The notes beneath the pieces are model-generated. The model was not told the DNA's origin, ran no database searches, and saw only the letters and a program-made list of their open reading frames with translations. This document shows positions 1-13,520 of a DNA stretch of 64,000 nt, piece after piece. The first letter of the stretch is position 1; each line of letters starts with the position of its first letter. The DNA is from Pseudomonas triticicola. GTDB taxonomy: Bacteria; Pseudomonadota; Gammaproteobacteria; Pseudomonadales; Pseudomonadaceae. The stretch covers positions 3,695,001 through 3,759,000 of the forward strand of contig NZ_JAHSTX010000001.1 of assembly GCF_019145375.1 (NCBI RefSeq), read 5' to 3'. A program made the translations under genes and the position numbers.

Positions 1-245
1 ATGCTCTTGCTACCAGCCACACGCAGGGTGCTGGTGGTTTTACGCTGCAGCGTGATTTTGCGTGGTTCTTCCACTTTCGCCTTGTGACTGCTCTTCAAGT
101 GAGTCAGCAGGGATTGCTTCTCACTGTCAGTCACATTTTCGTCGGCGGCGGTGTGCGGCAGACCTGCCTCACGCATCTGCTGCAACAGGCGCTCTACCGG
201 TGTTTTGACCTCATCGGCCAGTTGTTTCACCGTGACTTGCGTCAT
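1..245 (-). CDS. infB: Translation initiation factor IF-2, N-terminal fragment
   Basis: The minus strand opens with ATG at 245 and reads [20 protein letters not shown], which is the N-terminal helical IF2 subdomain typical of gammaproteobacterial IF-2. Only about 81 codons are inside the window; the GTPase domain lies beyond the left edge. IF-2 is the GTPase that brings initiator tRNA to the 30S ribosome. It follows nusA by 27 bases on the same strand, matching the conserved rimP-nusA-infB operon, and the initiator tRNA gene lies upstream in the same cluster. The identity rests on the N-terminal sequence and the neighbourhood. Confidence 0.9.
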   Translation of the reverse strand, partial: MTQVTVKQLADEVKTPVERLLQQMREAGLPHTAADENVTDSEKQSLLTHLKSSHKAKVEEPRKITLQRKTTSTLRVAGSKS

Positions 246-272
246 GCACTTCTCTCCTCAGGCCGCGCCTAA

Positions 273-1754
273 TTACTCGAACCAGTGGGCTCGGGCGGCC
301 ATGATCAACTTGCCGGCACGATCATCGTCAATGCCGTCGATGTCGAGCAGGTCGTCAATAGACTGCTCGGCCAGGTCTTCGCGGGTAATTACGCCGCGCA
401 CCGCCAGTTCCATCGCCAAATCCTTGTCCATACCCTCAAGCGAGAGCAGGTCTTCGGCCGGATGGGCGTCTGCCAGCTTTTCCTCAGTAGCGATGGCTTT
501 GGTCAACAAGCGATCCTTGGCGCGAGCACGAAGCTCGTTGACGATGTCCTCGTCAAAGCCGTCGATGTTGAGCATCTCCTCCACCGGTACGTAGGCAATC
601 TCTTCCAGGCTGGTGAAGCCTTCATCTACCAGCACCTGTGCCAGCTCTTCGTCGACTTCCAGCTCGTCGATGAAGTTGCGCAGGATGTCGCCGGTTTCTG
701 CTTGCTGCTTAGCCTGGATGTCCGATTCGGTCATCACGTTCAGGGTCCAGCCAGTCAACTGGCTCGCCAGACGCACGTTCTGACCACCGCGACCGATGGC
801 CTGAGCCAGATTGTCTGCGCCAACGGCGATGTCCATGGCATGGGCATCTTCGTCAACGATAATTGCCGCAACCTCGGCCGGGGACATGGCGTTGATCACG
901 AACTGGGCCGGGTTGTCGTCCCACAGCACGATATCAACACGCTCACCGCCCAACTCACCCGATACCGCCTGGACGCGCGAACCGCGCATACCGATGCAGG
1001 CACCTTGCGGGTCGATGCGTTTGTCCTTGGAGCGGACGGCGATCTTGGCACGCGAACCCGGATCACGGGAGGCGGCCATGACCTCGATGAGGCCTTCGGC
1101 GATTTCCGGCACTTCGATACGGAACAGCTCGATCAGCATTTCCGGCGCGGTACGCGACAGGATCAGCTGCGGGCCGCGGTTCTCGGTGCGGATTTCCTTG
1201 AGCAGCGCACGCAGACGCACGCCGACACGGAAGGTTTCGCGAGAAATGATGTCTTCACGGGCCAGCAACGCTTCAGCGTTGTTGCCCAGATCGACGATCA
1301 CGTTGTCGCGGGTGACTTTTTTCACGGTGCCGGAGATGATTTCTCCCAAGCGCTCGCGATAGGCGTCAACCACTTGAGCGCGCTCGGCTTCGCGAACTTT
1401 CTGCACGATGACCTGCTTGGCAGTCTGTGCAGCGATGCGGCCGAACTCGATGGATTCGATTTTCTCTTCGACGACGTCACCGACCTTGGCGCCAGGATGC
1501 GTTTCGGCAACCTTGCTTGGCCAGGTCTCGATGGCCGGATCGTCGAGATCATTCTCTTCGACGACCGTCCAGCGACGGAAGGTTTCGTAGGCACCGGTGT
1601 GGCGGTTGATTTCCACACGCAGGTCCACTTCGTCTTCAAAACGCTTTTTGGTAGCAGTGGCCAGAGCCAGCTCCAGCGCTTCAAAAATTACGCTTGCCGG
1701 TACACCCTTTTCATTGGATACCGACTCAACAACCAGCAGTACTTCTTTGCTCAT
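273..1754 (-). CDS. nusA: Transcription termination/antitermination factor NusA
   Basis: This 493-aa protein starts [20 protein letters not shown] and has the full NusA plan: an N-terminal RNA polymerase-binding domain (about 1-130), an S1 domain (about 135-200), two KH domains (about 200-345, with a GMRGSRV and a GRGGQNVRL GxxG-type loop) and two C-terminal acidic repeats (about 365-490) as in other gammaproteobacteria. An in-frame upstream start would add seven residues (MRKARRT), but the ATG at 1754 begins the conserved family sequence. NusA binds RNA polymerase and nascent RNA and controls pausing, Rho-dependent termination and antitermination. It lies between rimP (47-base gap) and infB (27-base gap), the usual operon. 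Confidence 0.97.
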   Translation of the reverse strand: MSKEVLLVVESVSNEKGVPASVIFEALELALATATKKRFEDEVDLRVEINRHTGAYETFRRWTVVEENDLDDPAIETWPSKVAETHPGAKVGDVVEEKIESIEFGRIAAQTAKQVIVQKVREAERAQVVDAYRERLGEIISGTVKKVTRDNVIVDLGNNAEALLAREDIISRETFRVGVRLRALLKEIRTENRGPQLILSRTAPEMLIELFRIEVPEIAEGLIEVMAASRDPGSRAKIAVRSKDKRIDPQGACIGMRGSRVQAVSGELGGERVDIVLWDDNPAQFVINAMSPAEVAAIIVDEDAHAMDIAVGADNLAQAIGRGGQNVRLASQLTGWTLNVMTESDIQAKQQAETGDILRNFIDELEVDEELAQVLVDEGFTSLEEIAYVPVEEMLNIDGFDEDIVNELRARAKDRLLTKAIATEEKLADAHPAEDLLSLEGMDKDLAMELAVRGVITREDLAEQSIDDLLDIDGIDDDRAGKLIMAARAHWFE

Positions 1755-1801
1755 CGTACGCCTCGCCTTTCGCAAGCCATTGGATCCGCGGGATCCGCGT
1801 C

Positions 1802-2260
1802 TCAGTCAAAACTGGGAATAATGTTGGCCTTGTCGATCATATCGATCGGCAACAGGAACTCGTGGTCTTCTACCTGCACCACGACGTCCTGCTCTTCTAC
1901 ACCGCGCAGAAGGCCCTGAAAGTTGCGTCGACCTTCGAAAGGCGAGCGCAGCTTGATCTTCACTTGTTCACCGGCAAATTTGGCAAACTGCTCAAGAGTG
2001 AACAGCGGGCGCTCCATGCCAGGCGAGGAAACTTCAAGGGTGTATTCAACAGCGATTGGATCTTCAACATCCAGAACACCGCTGATCTGACGGCTGACAA
2101 TGGCGCAATCGTCCACCAGCACGCCACCCTCTTTATCGATATAAACGCGCAACATCGAGTGACGACCCTGAGCCGAAAACTCGATACCCCAGCATTCATA
2201 GCCCAGGGCCACGACCACCGGGGCCAGCAAGGCCTGCAACTCTTCTAGCTTGCTCGACAC
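1802..2260 (-). CDS. rimP: Ribosome maturation factor RimP
   Basis: This 152-aa protein has the two-domain RimP fold: an N-terminal part with [22 protein letters not shown] and [16 protein letters not shown], the family signature [11 protein letters not shown] (about 88-98), and a C-terminal Sm-like domain. RimP acts in 30S subunit assembly. The start codon is GTG at 2260. It is the first protein gene of the rimP-nusA-infB operon, and the initiator tRNA gene lies just upstream, as in the metY-rimP-nusA-infB arrangement of E. coli. Length and sequence match the family. Confidence 0.96.
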   Translation of the reverse strand: MSSKLEELQALLAPVVVALGYECWGIEFSAQGRHSMLRVYIDKEGGVLVDDCAIVSRQISGVLDVEDPIAVEYTLEVSSPGMERPLFTLEQFAKFAGEQVKIKLRSPFEGRRNFQGLLRGVEEQDVVVQVEDHEFLLPIDMIDKANIIPSFD

Positions 2261-2369
2261 CTGAACCCCCTAGTGCATGATATGTGCATGCTTTGCAAAA
2301 TAAAAAAATGGGCATAACGCCCATCCTTGAAACGCCGTCGAACAGCGGCGTTGAAAGTATCCAGCTAAC

Positions 2370-2392
2370 AAAAAGCCCCTTAAAAGGGGCTC
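2370..2392 (-). terminator. Rho-independent terminator after tRNA-fMet
   Basis: A 7-bp GC-rich stem (gcccctt / aaggggc, 2375-2381 with 2384-2390) is followed on the minus strand by a run of five T. It sits 10 bases past the 3' CCA of the initiator tRNA and before rimP, so it would end or attenuate the tRNA transcript. Confidence 0.8.
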
Positions 2393-2399
2393 CTAAAAC

Positions 2400-2476
<77 letters not shown>

Positions 2477-2543
2477 ACAAAGCTGGGGCGGAAGTATACG
2501 ACCGATCCCTTTTAGGGTCAATGTAACCTTCCACCTGCAAGAA

Positions 2544-2561
2544 AGCCCGCAACAGCGGGCT
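2544..2561 (-). terminator. Rho-independent terminator after tRNA-Leu
   Basis: A 7-bp stem agcccgc / gcgggct with a 4-base loop lies 12 bases downstream of the tRNA-Leu CCA on the minus strand, followed by TTTCTT. It separates the secG-tRNA-Leu transcript from tRNA-fMet. Confidence 0.7.
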
Positions 2562-2573
2562 CTCCTGACTAAT

Positions 2574-2659
2574 TGGTACCGAGAAGGGGACTCGAACCCC
2601 TACACCCTATGGGCACAACCACCTCAAGGTTGCGTGTCTACCAATTCCACCACCTCGGC
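2574..2659 (-). tRNA. tRNA-Leu (GAG)
   Basis: An 86-nt class II tRNA with a long variable arm and encoded CCA. The minus strand begins GCCGAGGTGGTGGAATTGG, and the anticodon in the loop CTTGAGG is GAG. It closely resembles E. coli tRNA-Leu(GAG). It is 22 bases downstream of secG on the same strand, the secG-leuU arrangement seen in enterobacteria and pseudomonads. Confidence 0.96.
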
Positions 2660-2681
2660 AATACTACGTTTGAAACCCTTC

Positions 2682-3065
2682 TTACTTCTGCTCTTGAGCT
2701 GGAGGCACGTCAGTCGCTGGAGTAGCCGACTTTTGCTCTTGAAGCACCGGGACATCATCAGAAGCCGGTTGTTGCTTAGGCACTTCCAACACTGCTGGAT
2801 CTGGAAGACCTGCTTGAGTCAGCTGATGAGCTTTCTCTTTAGCAAAGTAACCTAACCCCAAGCTGGTTATGAAGAAACCGGCGGCAAGTATAGCAGTAAA
2901 CTTACTAAGAAAGGTAGAGGAACCTTGGCTTCCGAACACAGTATTTGAAGCACCTGCTCCGAAAGACGCGCCAGCGTCCGCACCCTTACCCTGCTGCAGC
3001 AAAACCAGAGCAACTACGCCCAATGCACCCAGCAGATGAAAAACGACTACGACTGTTTCCAGCAT
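2682..3065 (-). CDS. secG: Protein-export membrane protein SecG
   Basis: A 127-aa protein with two predicted membrane segments (about 2-20, and about 52-72) and the SecG signature [19 protein letters not shown] between them. The C-terminal tail (about 80-127) is rich in Gln, Pro and Ala and is low-complexity, as in other pseudomonads. SecG is the small subunit of the SecYEG translocon. The start is ATG at 3065 ([12 protein letters not shown]); a longer frame from 3113 overlaps tpiA and has no family similarity. It lies 4 bases downstream of tpiA, so the two are co-transcribed. Confidence 0.95.
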   Translation of the reverse strand: MLETVVVVFHLLGALGVVALVLLQQGKGADAGASFGAGASNTVFGSQGSSTFLSKFTAILAAGFFITSLGLGYFAKEKAHQLTQAGLPDPAVLEVPKQQPASDDVPVLQEQKSATPATDVPPAQEQK

Positions 3066-3069
3066 TTTT

Positions 3070-3825
3070 TCAGTTTCCCGCGGCGCGACAGATCGCACCG
3101 AACTCATCTGCATTCAGGGAAGCTCCACCAATGAGCCCCCCATCGATATCCGGCATGCCGAACAGTTCGACCGCATTGGCCGCCTTCACGCTGCCGCCGT
3201 ATAGAAGCCGCACACCTCGTGCGACTTCAGAATTCTCTGCCGCCAACTGCTCGCGAATGGCTTTATGCACATCCTGAGCCTGTTGCGGCGTTGCAGTCAG
3301 CCCGGTACCAATGGCCCAGACCGGCTCGTATGCAATCACTGCCTTGGCAAAGGCACCGACACCCAGCTCCTCGATGATGCTGCCCAGCTGACGCCCGACA
3401 ATCTCAAGAGTTTTTCCGGCTTCGCGCTGCTCGAGGGTTTCCCCTACACACAACACCGGAATCAAGCCACATGCCTGTGCCGCTGCGAACTTGCGATTCA
3501 GCATCCCGTCTCGCTCGCCGAGAATCTGGCGGCGTTCGGAGTGCCCGACAAGCACCAGGGAACAACCTGCATCCACCAGTTGGCTGGGAGCAATCTCACC
3601 AGTCAACGCACCTTGCATGGCTTCCACCGCAGAATTCTGCGCGCCGACCGAAATCGACTTGCCTTTCAAGCCATCAATCACTTGATTGATATACAAGCAA
3701 GGCGGGAACACCGCGACATCAACACCGCTTGGCAAGGCCAGATGACGAAGGCCGTTGATCAGCTCAGCGACGCTGGCGCGGGTACCGTGCATCTTCCAGT
3801 TACCAGCTACCATAGGGCGACGCAT
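3070..3825 (-). CDS. tpiA: Triosephosphate isomerase
   Basis: A 251-aa TIM-barrel enzyme that interconverts dihydroxyacetone phosphate and glyceraldehyde-3-phosphate. Catalytic residues can be read: Lys in AGNWKMHG (Lys11), His in VGHSERR (near 95) and Glu in [11 protein letters not shown] (near 167). The phosphate loop [10 protein letters not shown] and the final GGLIGGASL are intact. Length is normal. It is in the same direction as glmM and secG; the gap to glmM is 65 bases and that to secG is 4. Confidence 0.97.
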   Translation of the reverse strand: MRRPMVAGNWKMHGTRASVAELINGLRHLALPSGVDVAVFPPCLYINQVIDGLKGKSISVGAQNSAVEAMQGALTGEIAPSQLVDAGCSLVLVGHSERRQILGERDGMLNRKFAAAQACGLIPVLCVGETLEQREAGKTLEIVGRQLGSIIEELGVGAFAKAVIAYEPVWAIGTGLTATPQQAQDVHKAIREQLAAENSEVARGVRLLYGGSVKAANAVELFGMPDIDGGLIGGASLNADEFGAICRAAGN

Positions 3826-3890
3826 GCTGTACCTCGTCGGTCAAAGTGGGCGCAGATGTTACCCAACACAATCATGGCTTGCAAGCCGTA

Positions 3891-5228
3891 TCAGGCAGAA
3901 ACTTCGGTTACCAGTTTTGCCAGCTCTTCGGCATAGCCGCGAACCTGGTTTTCGTCCTCGCCTTCGACCATTACGCGCACCAGAGGCTCTGTGCCGGACT
4001 TGCGCAGAAGCACGCGACCGCGCCCCGCCATCGCCTGAGTGACACGGGCACTGGCTTCCTTGACAGCCGGATGCTCCAGCGGACTTTCACCGCCGCCAAA
4101 GCGAACGTTGATCAGCACCTGAGGGCACTTGCGCAGCGCCTGGCGCGTTTGCGCCAGACCTTCGTTGCGGGATTTCAGAGCCATCAACACCTGCAGAGCC
4201 GCGATGATCGCGTCGCCCGTGGTGGTGTGGTTGAAGCAGACCACATGCCCGGAGTTTTCCCCACCAACGAGCCAGTTGCGCTCTTGCAGTTCGGCAATCA
4301 CGTAGCGGTCACCGACATTGGCGCGAACGAACGGGATCGACAGATCCGCAAGGGCCAGTTCGAGACCAAGATTGCTCATCAACGTACCGACGACGCCACC
4401 CTGCAACTTGCCACGCTCATGCAGATCGCGGGCAATGATAAACAGCAGGTCGTCACCATCAACAATGGCGCCGGTGTGATCGACCATCAATACCCGATCA
4501 CCATCACCATCGAAGGCGATACCCAGGTCCGCATGCTCGGCCAGAACGGCGGCCTGCAACGGCCCCATATGCGTGGAACCGCAGTTATCGTTGATGTTCA
4601 GCCCGTTCGGCTGAGCAGACAGCACGACAACTTCGGCACCCAGCTCACGGAAGACGCTCGGCGCGACCTTATAGGTAGCACCGTGGGCACAGTCGATGAC
4701 GATTTTCAGACCGGCGAAATTGGTCCCGGTAGGCACGCTGCTTTTGCAGAACTCAATGTAGCGACCCGATGCGTCATTGATTCGCGACACTTTACCGATC
4801 TTGCTCGACTCGACGACGGTCATTGGCGTATCGAGCAACTCTTCGATCATCAGCTCCAATTCATCGGGCAGCTTGGTGCCTTTGCCGGAGAAGAACTTGA
4901 TGCCGTTGTCATCATGCGGGTTGTGCGATGCACTGATCACGATACCGGCTTCAGCCTGGAACGTCCGCGAAAGATAGGCGATGGCCGGCGTCGGCATCGG
5001 GCCGAGCAGCATCACATCGGCACCCGCCGAGGTCAGCCCGGCCTCGAGTGCCGATTCGAACATATAACCGGAGATCCGCGTGTCCTTGCCGACCAGCACC
5101 TTGCAAGCACCCATCTTGCGGAAAGCCATACCAGCCGCCCAGCCAAGCTTGAGCATGAAGTCAGGCGTGATCGGGTATTCACCAACGCGACCGCGAATGC
5201 CGTCGGTACCAAAATATTTCTTGCTCAT
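3891..5228 (-). CDS. glmM: Phosphoglucosamine mutase
   Basis: A 445-aa alpha-D-phosphohexomutase that converts glucosamine-6-phosphate to glucosamine-1-phosphate for UDP-GlcNAc, peptidoglycan and LPS synthesis. It begins [20 protein letters not shown]. The catalytic phosphoserine is in [10 protein letters not shown] (Ser101), the metal loop is DGDGDR, the sugar-specificity loop is GGENSGH, and the phosphate-binding loop near the C terminus is [15 protein letters not shown]. All family motifs are present at normal length. It is 16 bases downstream of folP, the usual folP-glmM pair. Confidence 0.97.
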   Translation of the reverse strand: MSKKYFGTDGIRGRVGEYPITPDFMLKLGWAAGMAFRKMGACKVLVGKDTRISGYMFESALEAGLTSAGADVMLLGPMPTPAIAYLSRTFQAEAGIVISASHNPHDDNGIKFFSGKGTKLPDELELMIEELLDTPMTVVESSKIGKVSRINDASGRYIEFCKSSVPTGTNFAGLKIVIDCAHGATYKVAPSVFRELGAEVVVLSAQPNGLNINDNCGSTHMGPLQAAVLAEHADLGIAFDGDGDRVLMVDHTGAIVDGDDLLFIIARDLHERGKLQGGVVGTLMSNLGLELALADLSIPFVRANVGDRYVIAELQERNWLVGGENSGHVVCFNHTTTGDAIIAALQVLMALKSRNEGLAQTRQALRKCPQVLINVRFGGGESPLEHPAVKEASARVTQAMAGRGRVLLRKSGTEPLVRVMVEGEDENQVRGYAEELAKLVTEVSA

Positions 5229-5244
5229 AAGTGCTCCATCATTC

Positions 5245-6096
5245 TTATTCAGCTGATTCTACGGCCGCGATCATTCGCACGACATCGACGGTTTCCGCCA
5301 CATCGTGGACCCGCAATATACGTGCGCCCTTAACTGACGCCAGCGCCGCCAGTGCCAGTCCGCCATGCAGACGCTCGCCCACGGGACGATTTAAAGCGTG
5401 GCCAATCATACTCTTGCGCGAAACACCTACCAGCAGTGGTCGACCCAGTGCATGCAGGGCCTCCATGTGTTTGAACAAGCTTAGATTGTGCTGCAGGGTC
5501 TTGGCGAAGCCGAAGCCGGGATCGAGAATGATCCGCTCAGCGGGAATGCCCGCCTGGGCACATTGATCCATGCGTTCGGCGAGAAACTCACCGACTTCGC
5601 GGGTGACATCCTGATACTGCGGATTGTCCTGCATATCGCCCGGCTCGCCGAGCATGTGCATGAGACAAACCGGCAATCCGGTCGCCGCCGCCGCATCCAG
5701 CGCACCATCGCGACGCAACGAACGCACATCATTGATCAGGCCGGCACCGAGCCGTGCGGTTTCGCGCATGACTGCTGGGGTGGAAGTATCGACCGAGATG
5801 ATCACATCCAGCTCGCGATTGATCAGCTCGACAATCGGCGCGACGCGCTCGAGCTCCTCCAGAGGAGAAACCGCTCGCGCTCCTGGCCGAGTCGATTCGC
5901 CGCCGACATCGATCAGCGTCGCGCCCGCCAGCACCATGGCTTCGGCATGGCGCAAAGCCGCATCGAGCTGGCTATAGCGGCCACCATCGGAGAAAGAATC
6001 AGGAGTGACATTGAGAATGCCCATGACATGCGTCTGGGCCAAATCAAGAACCCGGTTGCCGCAAGGCAACCGGGTCAGGGACTGAACAGAAGTCAT
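5245..6096 (-). CDS. folP: Dihydropteroate synthase
   Basis: A 283-aa TIM-barrel enzyme that condenses p-aminobenzoate with dihydropterin pyrophosphate in folate synthesis; it is the sulfonamide target. Signatures are [15 protein letters not shown] (about 25-39), the pyrophosphate-binding loop [11 protein letters not shown] (about 63-73), and [10 protein letters not shown] and GVSRKSMIG further along. Length is normal. The gap to ftsH upstream is 8 bases, giving the conserved ftsH-folP-glmM order. Confidence 0.97.
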   Translation of the reverse strand: MTSVQSLTRLPCGNRVLDLAQTHVMGILNVTPDSFSDGGRYSQLDAALRHAEAMVLAGATLIDVGGESTRPGARAVSPLEELERVAPIVELINRELDVIISVDTSTPAVMRETARLGAGLINDVRSLRRDGALDAAAATGLPVCLMHMLGEPGDMQDNPQYQDVTREVGEFLAERMDQCAQAGIPAERIILDPGFGFAKTLQHNLSLFKHMEALHALGRPLLVGVSRKSMIGHALNRPVGERLHGGLALAALASVKGARILRVHDVAETVDVVRMIAAVESAE

Positions 6097-6104
6097 TTCA
6101 AGCC

Positions 6105-8021
6105 TTAAACGTCAGCAGCCGGACCGCCAATCGGTTTTTCCGGACGCTCATCCTGCACGACAGGCGGGGGAGGCGTACCGGTGCCACCCGACCAGTCGCG
6201 AGGTTCGCGAGGTGTCCGGCCAGCCATGATGTCGTCGATCTGCTCGGCATCAATGGTTTCGTACTTCATCAGCGCATCAGCCATGGCATCCAGCTTGTCA
6301 CGGTTATCCGTGAGGATCTGCTTGGCAGTGCCGTAGCACTGATCGATGATGCTGCGTACTTCGGAGTCGATCAGCTTGGCGGTCTCACCGGAGAAGCTGG
6401 CAGCCTGGCCGCCACCGCCGCGACCGAGGAACACTTCACCCTCTTCTTCGGCATACATCAGCGGACCGAGTTTTTCCGACAGGCCCCATTTCGTCACCAT
6501 GTTCCGGGCAATCTGACTTGCACGCATGATGTCGTTGGAGGCACCGGTGGTCACACCGTCGAAGCCCAGGGTCATTTCTTCTGCAATACGGCCACCGTAC
6601 AACGAGCAGATCTGGCTGATCAGCGCACGCTTGGACAGGCTGTAGCGATCTTCTTCCGGCAGGAACATGGTCACACCCAGCGCACGACCGCGCGGGATGA
6701 TCGACACCTTGTAGACCGGATCATGCTCAGGCACGACGCGACCAACGATGGCGTGGCCGGCTTCGTGGTAAGCAGTGTTCTGCTTTTCTTTCTCGGACAT
6801 GACCATGGATTTGCGCTCGGCGCCCATCATGATCTTGTCTTTCGCCAGTTCGAACTCTTTCATCTCGACGATACGCTTGCCGCTACGGGCAGCGAACAGC
6901 GACGCTTCGTTGACCAGGTTGGCCAGGTCAGCACCGGAGAAGCCTGGGGTACCGCGCGCGATCACCGCCGGAGCAACGTCGTCGCCCATTGGCACTTTGC
7001 GCATGTGAACTTTAAGAATCTGCTCGCGACCACGAATGTCCGGCAAGCCGACGACCACCTGACGGTCGAAACGGCCCGGACGCAGCAGCGCAGGGTCGAG
7101 TACGTCCGGACGGTTGGTCGCAGCAATAACAATGATGCCGTCATTCATTTCAAAGCCGTCCATCTCTACCAGCAACTGGTTGAGAGTCTGCTCACGCTCG
7201 TCATGACCGCCACCCATGCCGGCGCCACGATGGCGACCCACGGCATCGATTTCGTCGATGAAGATGATGCAAGGGGCGTGCTTCTTGGCCTGCTCGAACA
7301 TGTCGCGGACGCGGCTGGCGCCGACACCGACGAACATTTCGACAAAGTCGGAACCGGAAATGGTGAAGAACGGCACTTTCGCTTCGCCGGCAATCGCCTT
7401 GGCCAGCAAGGTTTTACCGGTACCCGGCGGGCCGACCATCAGCACGCCGCGCGGGATACGACCGCCCAGACGCTGGAATTTGCCCGGATCACGCAGGAAC
7501 TCGACCAGCTCGCCGACTTCTTCCTTGGCCTCGTCGCAACCTGCAACGTCAGCCAAAGTGGTTTTCACCTGATCTTCGGAGAGCAGGCGTGCCTTGCTCT
7601 TGCCGAAGCTCATCGGCCCGCCCTTGCCACCGGCGCCGCCCTGCATCTGGCGCATGAAGAACATGAACACCGCGATGATCACCAGGATCGGGAAGCTGGC
7701 CACCAGGAGCTGAGTCCAGATGCTTTGCTGTTCAGGCTGCTTGCCTTCAACCACAACGTGATTGTCGACCAGATCGCCGATCAGGCCATTGTCCTGAATT
7801 GCCGGACGAATGGTCTTGAAGCTGTCGCCATCGGTGCGCTTGCCGGTAATCACATAGCCGTCAACGGCTACGCGCTCGACCTTGCCATCCTTGACCTGCT
7901 GGATGAAGTCGGAATAGTTGAGGGTCTGCGGCTCGTTAGGGCTGGAGAAGTTGTTCATCACCGTCACCAGGACTGCCGCGATGATCAACCACAGGATCAG
8001 ATTCTTTGCCATATCGTTCAA
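6105..8021 (-). CDS. ftsH: ATP-dependent zinc metalloprotease FtsH
   Basis: A 638-aa membrane-anchored AAA+ protease. Two membrane segments (about 7-24 and 107-126) flank a periplasmic domain. The AAA module has Walker A GPPGTGKT (about 199-206), Walker [12 protein letters not shown] and the SRH arginines (RPGRFDR). The zinc site HEAGH lies near residue 421. FtsH removes damaged membrane proteins and regulators such as LpxC and sigma-32. The start chosen is a TTG at 8021, because an AGAGGG ribosome site (8029-8034) is 7 bases away; the first ATG, at 8012, would be 16 bases from it and gives MAKNLILW. The C-terminal tail is Pro/Gly rich. Confidence 0.96.
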   Translation of the reverse strand: MNDMAKNLILWLIIAAVLVTVMNNFSSPNEPQTLNYSDFIQQVKDGKVERVAVDGYVITGKRTDGDSFKTIRPAIQDNGLIGDLVDNHVVVEGKQPEQQSIWTQLLVASFPILVIIAVFMFFMRQMQGGAGGKGGPMSFGKSKARLLSEDQVKTTLADVAGCDEAKEEVGELVEFLRDPGKFQRLGGRIPRGVLMVGPPGTGKTLLAKAIAGEAKVPFFTISGSDFVEMFVGVGASRVRDMFEQAKKHAPCIIFIDEIDAVGRHRGAGMGGGHDEREQTLNQLLVEMDGFEMNDGIIVIAATNRPDVLDPALLRPGRFDRQVVVGLPDIRGREQILKVHMRKVPMGDDVAPAVIARGTPGFSGADLANLVNEASLFAARSGKRIVEMKEFELAKDKIMMGAERKSMVMSEKEKQNTAYHEAGHAIVGRVVPEHDPVYKVSIIPRGRALGVTMFLPEEDRYSLSKRALISQICSLYGGRIAEEMTLGFDGVTTGASNDIMRASQIARNMVTKWGLSEKLGPLMYAEEEGEVFLGRGGGGQAASFSGETAKLIDSEVRSIIDQCYGTAKQILTDNRDKLDAMADALMKYETIDAEQIDDIMAGRTPREPRDWSGGTGTPPPPVVQDERPEKPIGGPAADV

Positions 8022-8214
8022 TTAACTACCCTCTGAAGCAAGCTCCGCTACTGGCGCGCGCTTCGCATGATATTCACCAGCCTAACTTACTACATTACCT
8101 ACAACTCTGGCAGGCGCCGTCTGTAACCCTTTGTGAAACACTTTCTACACAATATTCGCTTATGCCTGCAGAGCGAAATATGAAAAACCTATCGCCCTGC
8201 CGAAAAACCTCGTA

Positions 8215-8844
8215 TTACGCATCACCGCCGCGATAACCCCAGGCCAGCATGTACTGCTCACGGGAGCTGCCACGGGAAGAGTCTGGCTTGATCATCTGGA
8301 TCTTGTCGAATTTCTTCCGAGCGTCCTTCAGATAAACGTCGAAGCCCTCGCCCTGGAAAATCTTGATGACGAAATTGCCACCGGGCTTGAGGATCCGTTC
8401 CGCCAGGTCCAGCGCCAGCTCACAGAGGAACATGGCCTTGGGCATGTCCACTTCGGGCGTACCACTCATATTGGGGGCCATATCGGAAATCACAAGGTCC
8501 ACCTGCGAATTACCCACGGCCTCGAGGATTTGAGCGAGCACTGTGTCCTCCGTGAAGTCGCCCTGGATAAAATGCACGTCCGGAATGCTGTCCATTTCCA
8601 GGATGTCCGAAGCGATCAGACGACCCTGACCGCCGATTAACCGACTGGTTACCTGCGACCAGCCACCCGGCGCCGCGCCGAGGTCGACCACGCTCATGCC
8701 CGGGCGGATGAGTTTGTATTTTTCCTGGATCTCCAGCAGCTTGTAACTTGCACGCGAGCGGTAGCCATCCTTCTGCGCCTGCTTCACATAAGGATCGTTG
8801 ACATGTCTTTTCAGCCAACCAAGGCTTGTCTTGGAACGCGCCAT
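8215..8844 (-). CDS. rlmE: 23S rRNA 2'-O-ribose U2552 methyltransferase RlmE
   Basis: A 209-aa FtsJ-family methyltransferase. The SAM-binding motif is [14 protein letters not shown] (about 53-66), and the K-D-K-E catalytic residues can be placed at Lys in RASYKLLEI, Asp in [10 protein letters not shown], Lys in [10 protein letters not shown] and Glu in SSREQYML. RlmE methylates U2552 in the 23S rRNA A-loop late in 50S assembly. It is upstream of ftsH on the same strand (193-base gap) as in E. coli, and divergent from yhbY. Confidence 0.96.
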   Translation of the reverse strand: MARSKTSLGWLKRHVNDPYVKQAQKDGYRSRASYKLLEIQEKYKLIRPGMSVVDLGAAPGGWSQVTSRLIGGQGRLIASDILEMDSIPDVHFIQGDFTEDTVLAQILEAVGNSQVDLVISDMAPNMSGTPEVDMPKAMFLCELALDLAERILKPGGNFVIKIFQGEGFDVYLKDARKKFDKIQMIKPDSSRGSSREQYMLAWGYRGGDA

Positions 8845-8945
8845 TGGGCACCTCGATGATTAGGGTCGTGATTAGTTGGGCGGATCCACGAACCCTCGGG
8901 TAAAATGGCCGCCATTTTACAGAATCCAGACGAAAGGGTCAGATT

Positions 8946-9254
8946 ATGCCGCTCACTCCAGAGCAGAAGAAACAGTACAAATCCATCGGCCACCACCTCA
9001 AACCAGTGTTGACGGTAGCGGACAACGGTTTGACTGAAGGTGTTTTAGCCGAACTTGAACGCGCCTTGGCCGATCACGAGCTGATCAAGATCAAGCTCAA
9101 TATCCTCGATCGCGAGTCGCGCCTGGCGCACATCGCCGAACTGTGCAAGGTCGGCAAAGCGGACCTGGTTCAGGTCATCGGCAAGATGGCACTGGTCTAC
9201 CGCAAGAACTTCAGCGCCAACAAGCAGCTGTCGAACGTTCATCGCTTCAAGTGA
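8946..9254 (+). CDS. yhbY: YhbY family CRM-domain RNA-binding protein
   Basis: A 102-aa protein made of a single CRM domain: MPLTPEQKKQYKSIGHHLKP, a GxxG-like loop in TVADNGLTEGVLAEL, then HELIKIKL and a C-terminal KMALVYRKN strand. E. coli YhbY associates with pre-50S particles. It is divergent from rlmE across 100 bases, as in many gammaproteobacteria, and both products act on the large ribosomal subunit. Confidence 0.93.
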   Translation: MPLTPEQKKQYKSIGHHLKPVLTVADNGLTEGVLAELERALADHELIKIKLNILDRESRLAHIAELCKVGKADLVQVIGKMALVYRKNFSANKQLSNVHRFK

Positions 9255-9263
9255 TGCGCAGGG

Positions 9264-9668
9264 TCAAGGGTGTGCTTCGCGCACCCTGCCACTCCATCCC
9301 GGCACCGGCTGCATGACCAGCACCAACCCGGAAAATCCCAGCACCAGATAACTGAATACCTGCCAGCGCTGCGCATCCGGCCAGCCCACACGCACGGCGA
9401 CATACATCGCGCACGCGTACAACGCCATCAACAGCACCTGCCCGCGAAAATCCCGCCATAGACTGGCAAGGCCCTCGGCCTGTACCAGCACCAAAGCCTG
9501 AAAGATCACGCACAAAGCAGCGAATCCGACTACCAGCACTTCGAATGCACTGGCCACTTCGTCGATCAACAGCGGCGCGAGGCCGATCCGGCCCAACGCC
9601 GGCTGCAAACCGATATGAATCAACCATAGGCCACCGACCCAAAGCATCTGGGTCAGCTGCCAAAGCAT
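9264..9668 (-). CDS. Small integral membrane protein, DUF4149-like
   Basis: A 134-aa hydrophobic protein with four predicted membrane helices (about 5-22, 40-62, 75-92 and 100-120) and few charged residues. It occupies the position between yhbY and greA where pseudomonads carry a conserved small membrane protein, often annotated DUF4149; no biochemical role is known to me. The ATG at 9668 is directly after a 9-bp hairpin (9669-9691), and no Shine-Dalgarno sequence is visible outside the stem. A longer frame to 9719 overlaps greA and is less likely. The family label is tentative. Confidence 0.75.
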   Translation of the reverse strand: MLWQLTQMLWVGGLWLIHIGLQPALGRIGLAPLLIDEVASAFEVLVVGFAALCVIFQALVLVQAEGLASLWRDFRGQVLLMALYACAMYVAVRVGWPDAQRWQVFSYLVLGFSGLVLVMQPVPGWSGRVREAHP

Positions 9669-9691
9669 GGCGCCCGCATGCAGCGGGCGCC
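9669..9691 (-). other. Perfect hairpin between greA and the membrane protein gene
   Basis: Perfect 9-bp inverted repeat ggcgcccgc / gcgggcgcc with a 5-base loop. It starts 5 bases past the greA stop codon on the minus strand and ends directly at the next ATG. There is no T-run, so it may be a processing or 3'-protecting stem, or one that hides the start codon, rather than a standard terminator. Confidence 0.6.
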
Positions 9692-9696
9692 TTCTT

Positions 9697-10175
9697 TCAG
9701 ATGTGACGAACTTCGACAATCTCGTACTCGATCACGCCGCTTGGCGTTTTGACGGCGACCACGTCACCCTCTTCCTTGCCAATCAAGGCGCGGGCCAGCG
9801 GCGAACCGACGGAGATCTTGCCGAGCTTGAAGTCAGCCTCATCCTCACCCACGATGTGGTAAGTGACGCTTTCATCAGTCTCGACGTTGGCGATCTCGAC
9901 GGTGGTACCGAAAATCACTTTGCCGGTATGAGGAATGGTCGTGACATCGATGATGACCTGATTCTGAATCCGGCCCTCGATGTCACGAATACGCGCTTCG
10001 ACCATGCCTTGCTGTTCGCGGGCAGCATGGTATTCAGCGTTTTCCTTCAAGTCACCCAACTCGCGGGCCGTACCGATGTCCTGGCTGAGCTTCGGACGGA
10101 CGACCTTGGTCAGGTGAGCATGCTCCTCTTCCAGGGCGCGAGCGCCCTGAACAGTCATTGGGTACTTGGTTATGC

Positions 10176-10179
<4 letters not shown>
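9697..10179 (-). CDS. greA: Transcription elongation factor GreA
   Basis: A 160-aa protein with the N-terminal coiled-coil hairpin (about 1-78, including [17 protein letters not shown], whose acidic tip residues act in RNA cleavage) and the C-terminal FKBP-like domain (about 80-158, with [19 protein letters not shown]). GreA stimulates the cleavage activity of backtracked RNA polymerase. The start ATG overlaps the carB stop by 4 bases (ATGA), so translation is coupled to carB. This carA-carB-greA order is typical of Pseudomonas. Confidence 0.97.
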
Positions 10180-13397
<3,218 letters not shown>

Positions 13398-13520
13398 GGT
13401 TTGTCACTCAAATCCGCAGGTCAGTCGGCAAGCCGTCTTGATCGATTTCTGAAGTCCCGAGGGGCCGCCGGAACCGGGGCCGCCCTCGAGGGCTTCTCTC
13501 TACAGTCTCAAGGCGAACGC

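Noticed and set aside
285..1919. A 544-residue frame opposite nusA
   Set aside because: It is antisense to nusA and has no recognisable domain or ribosome site.
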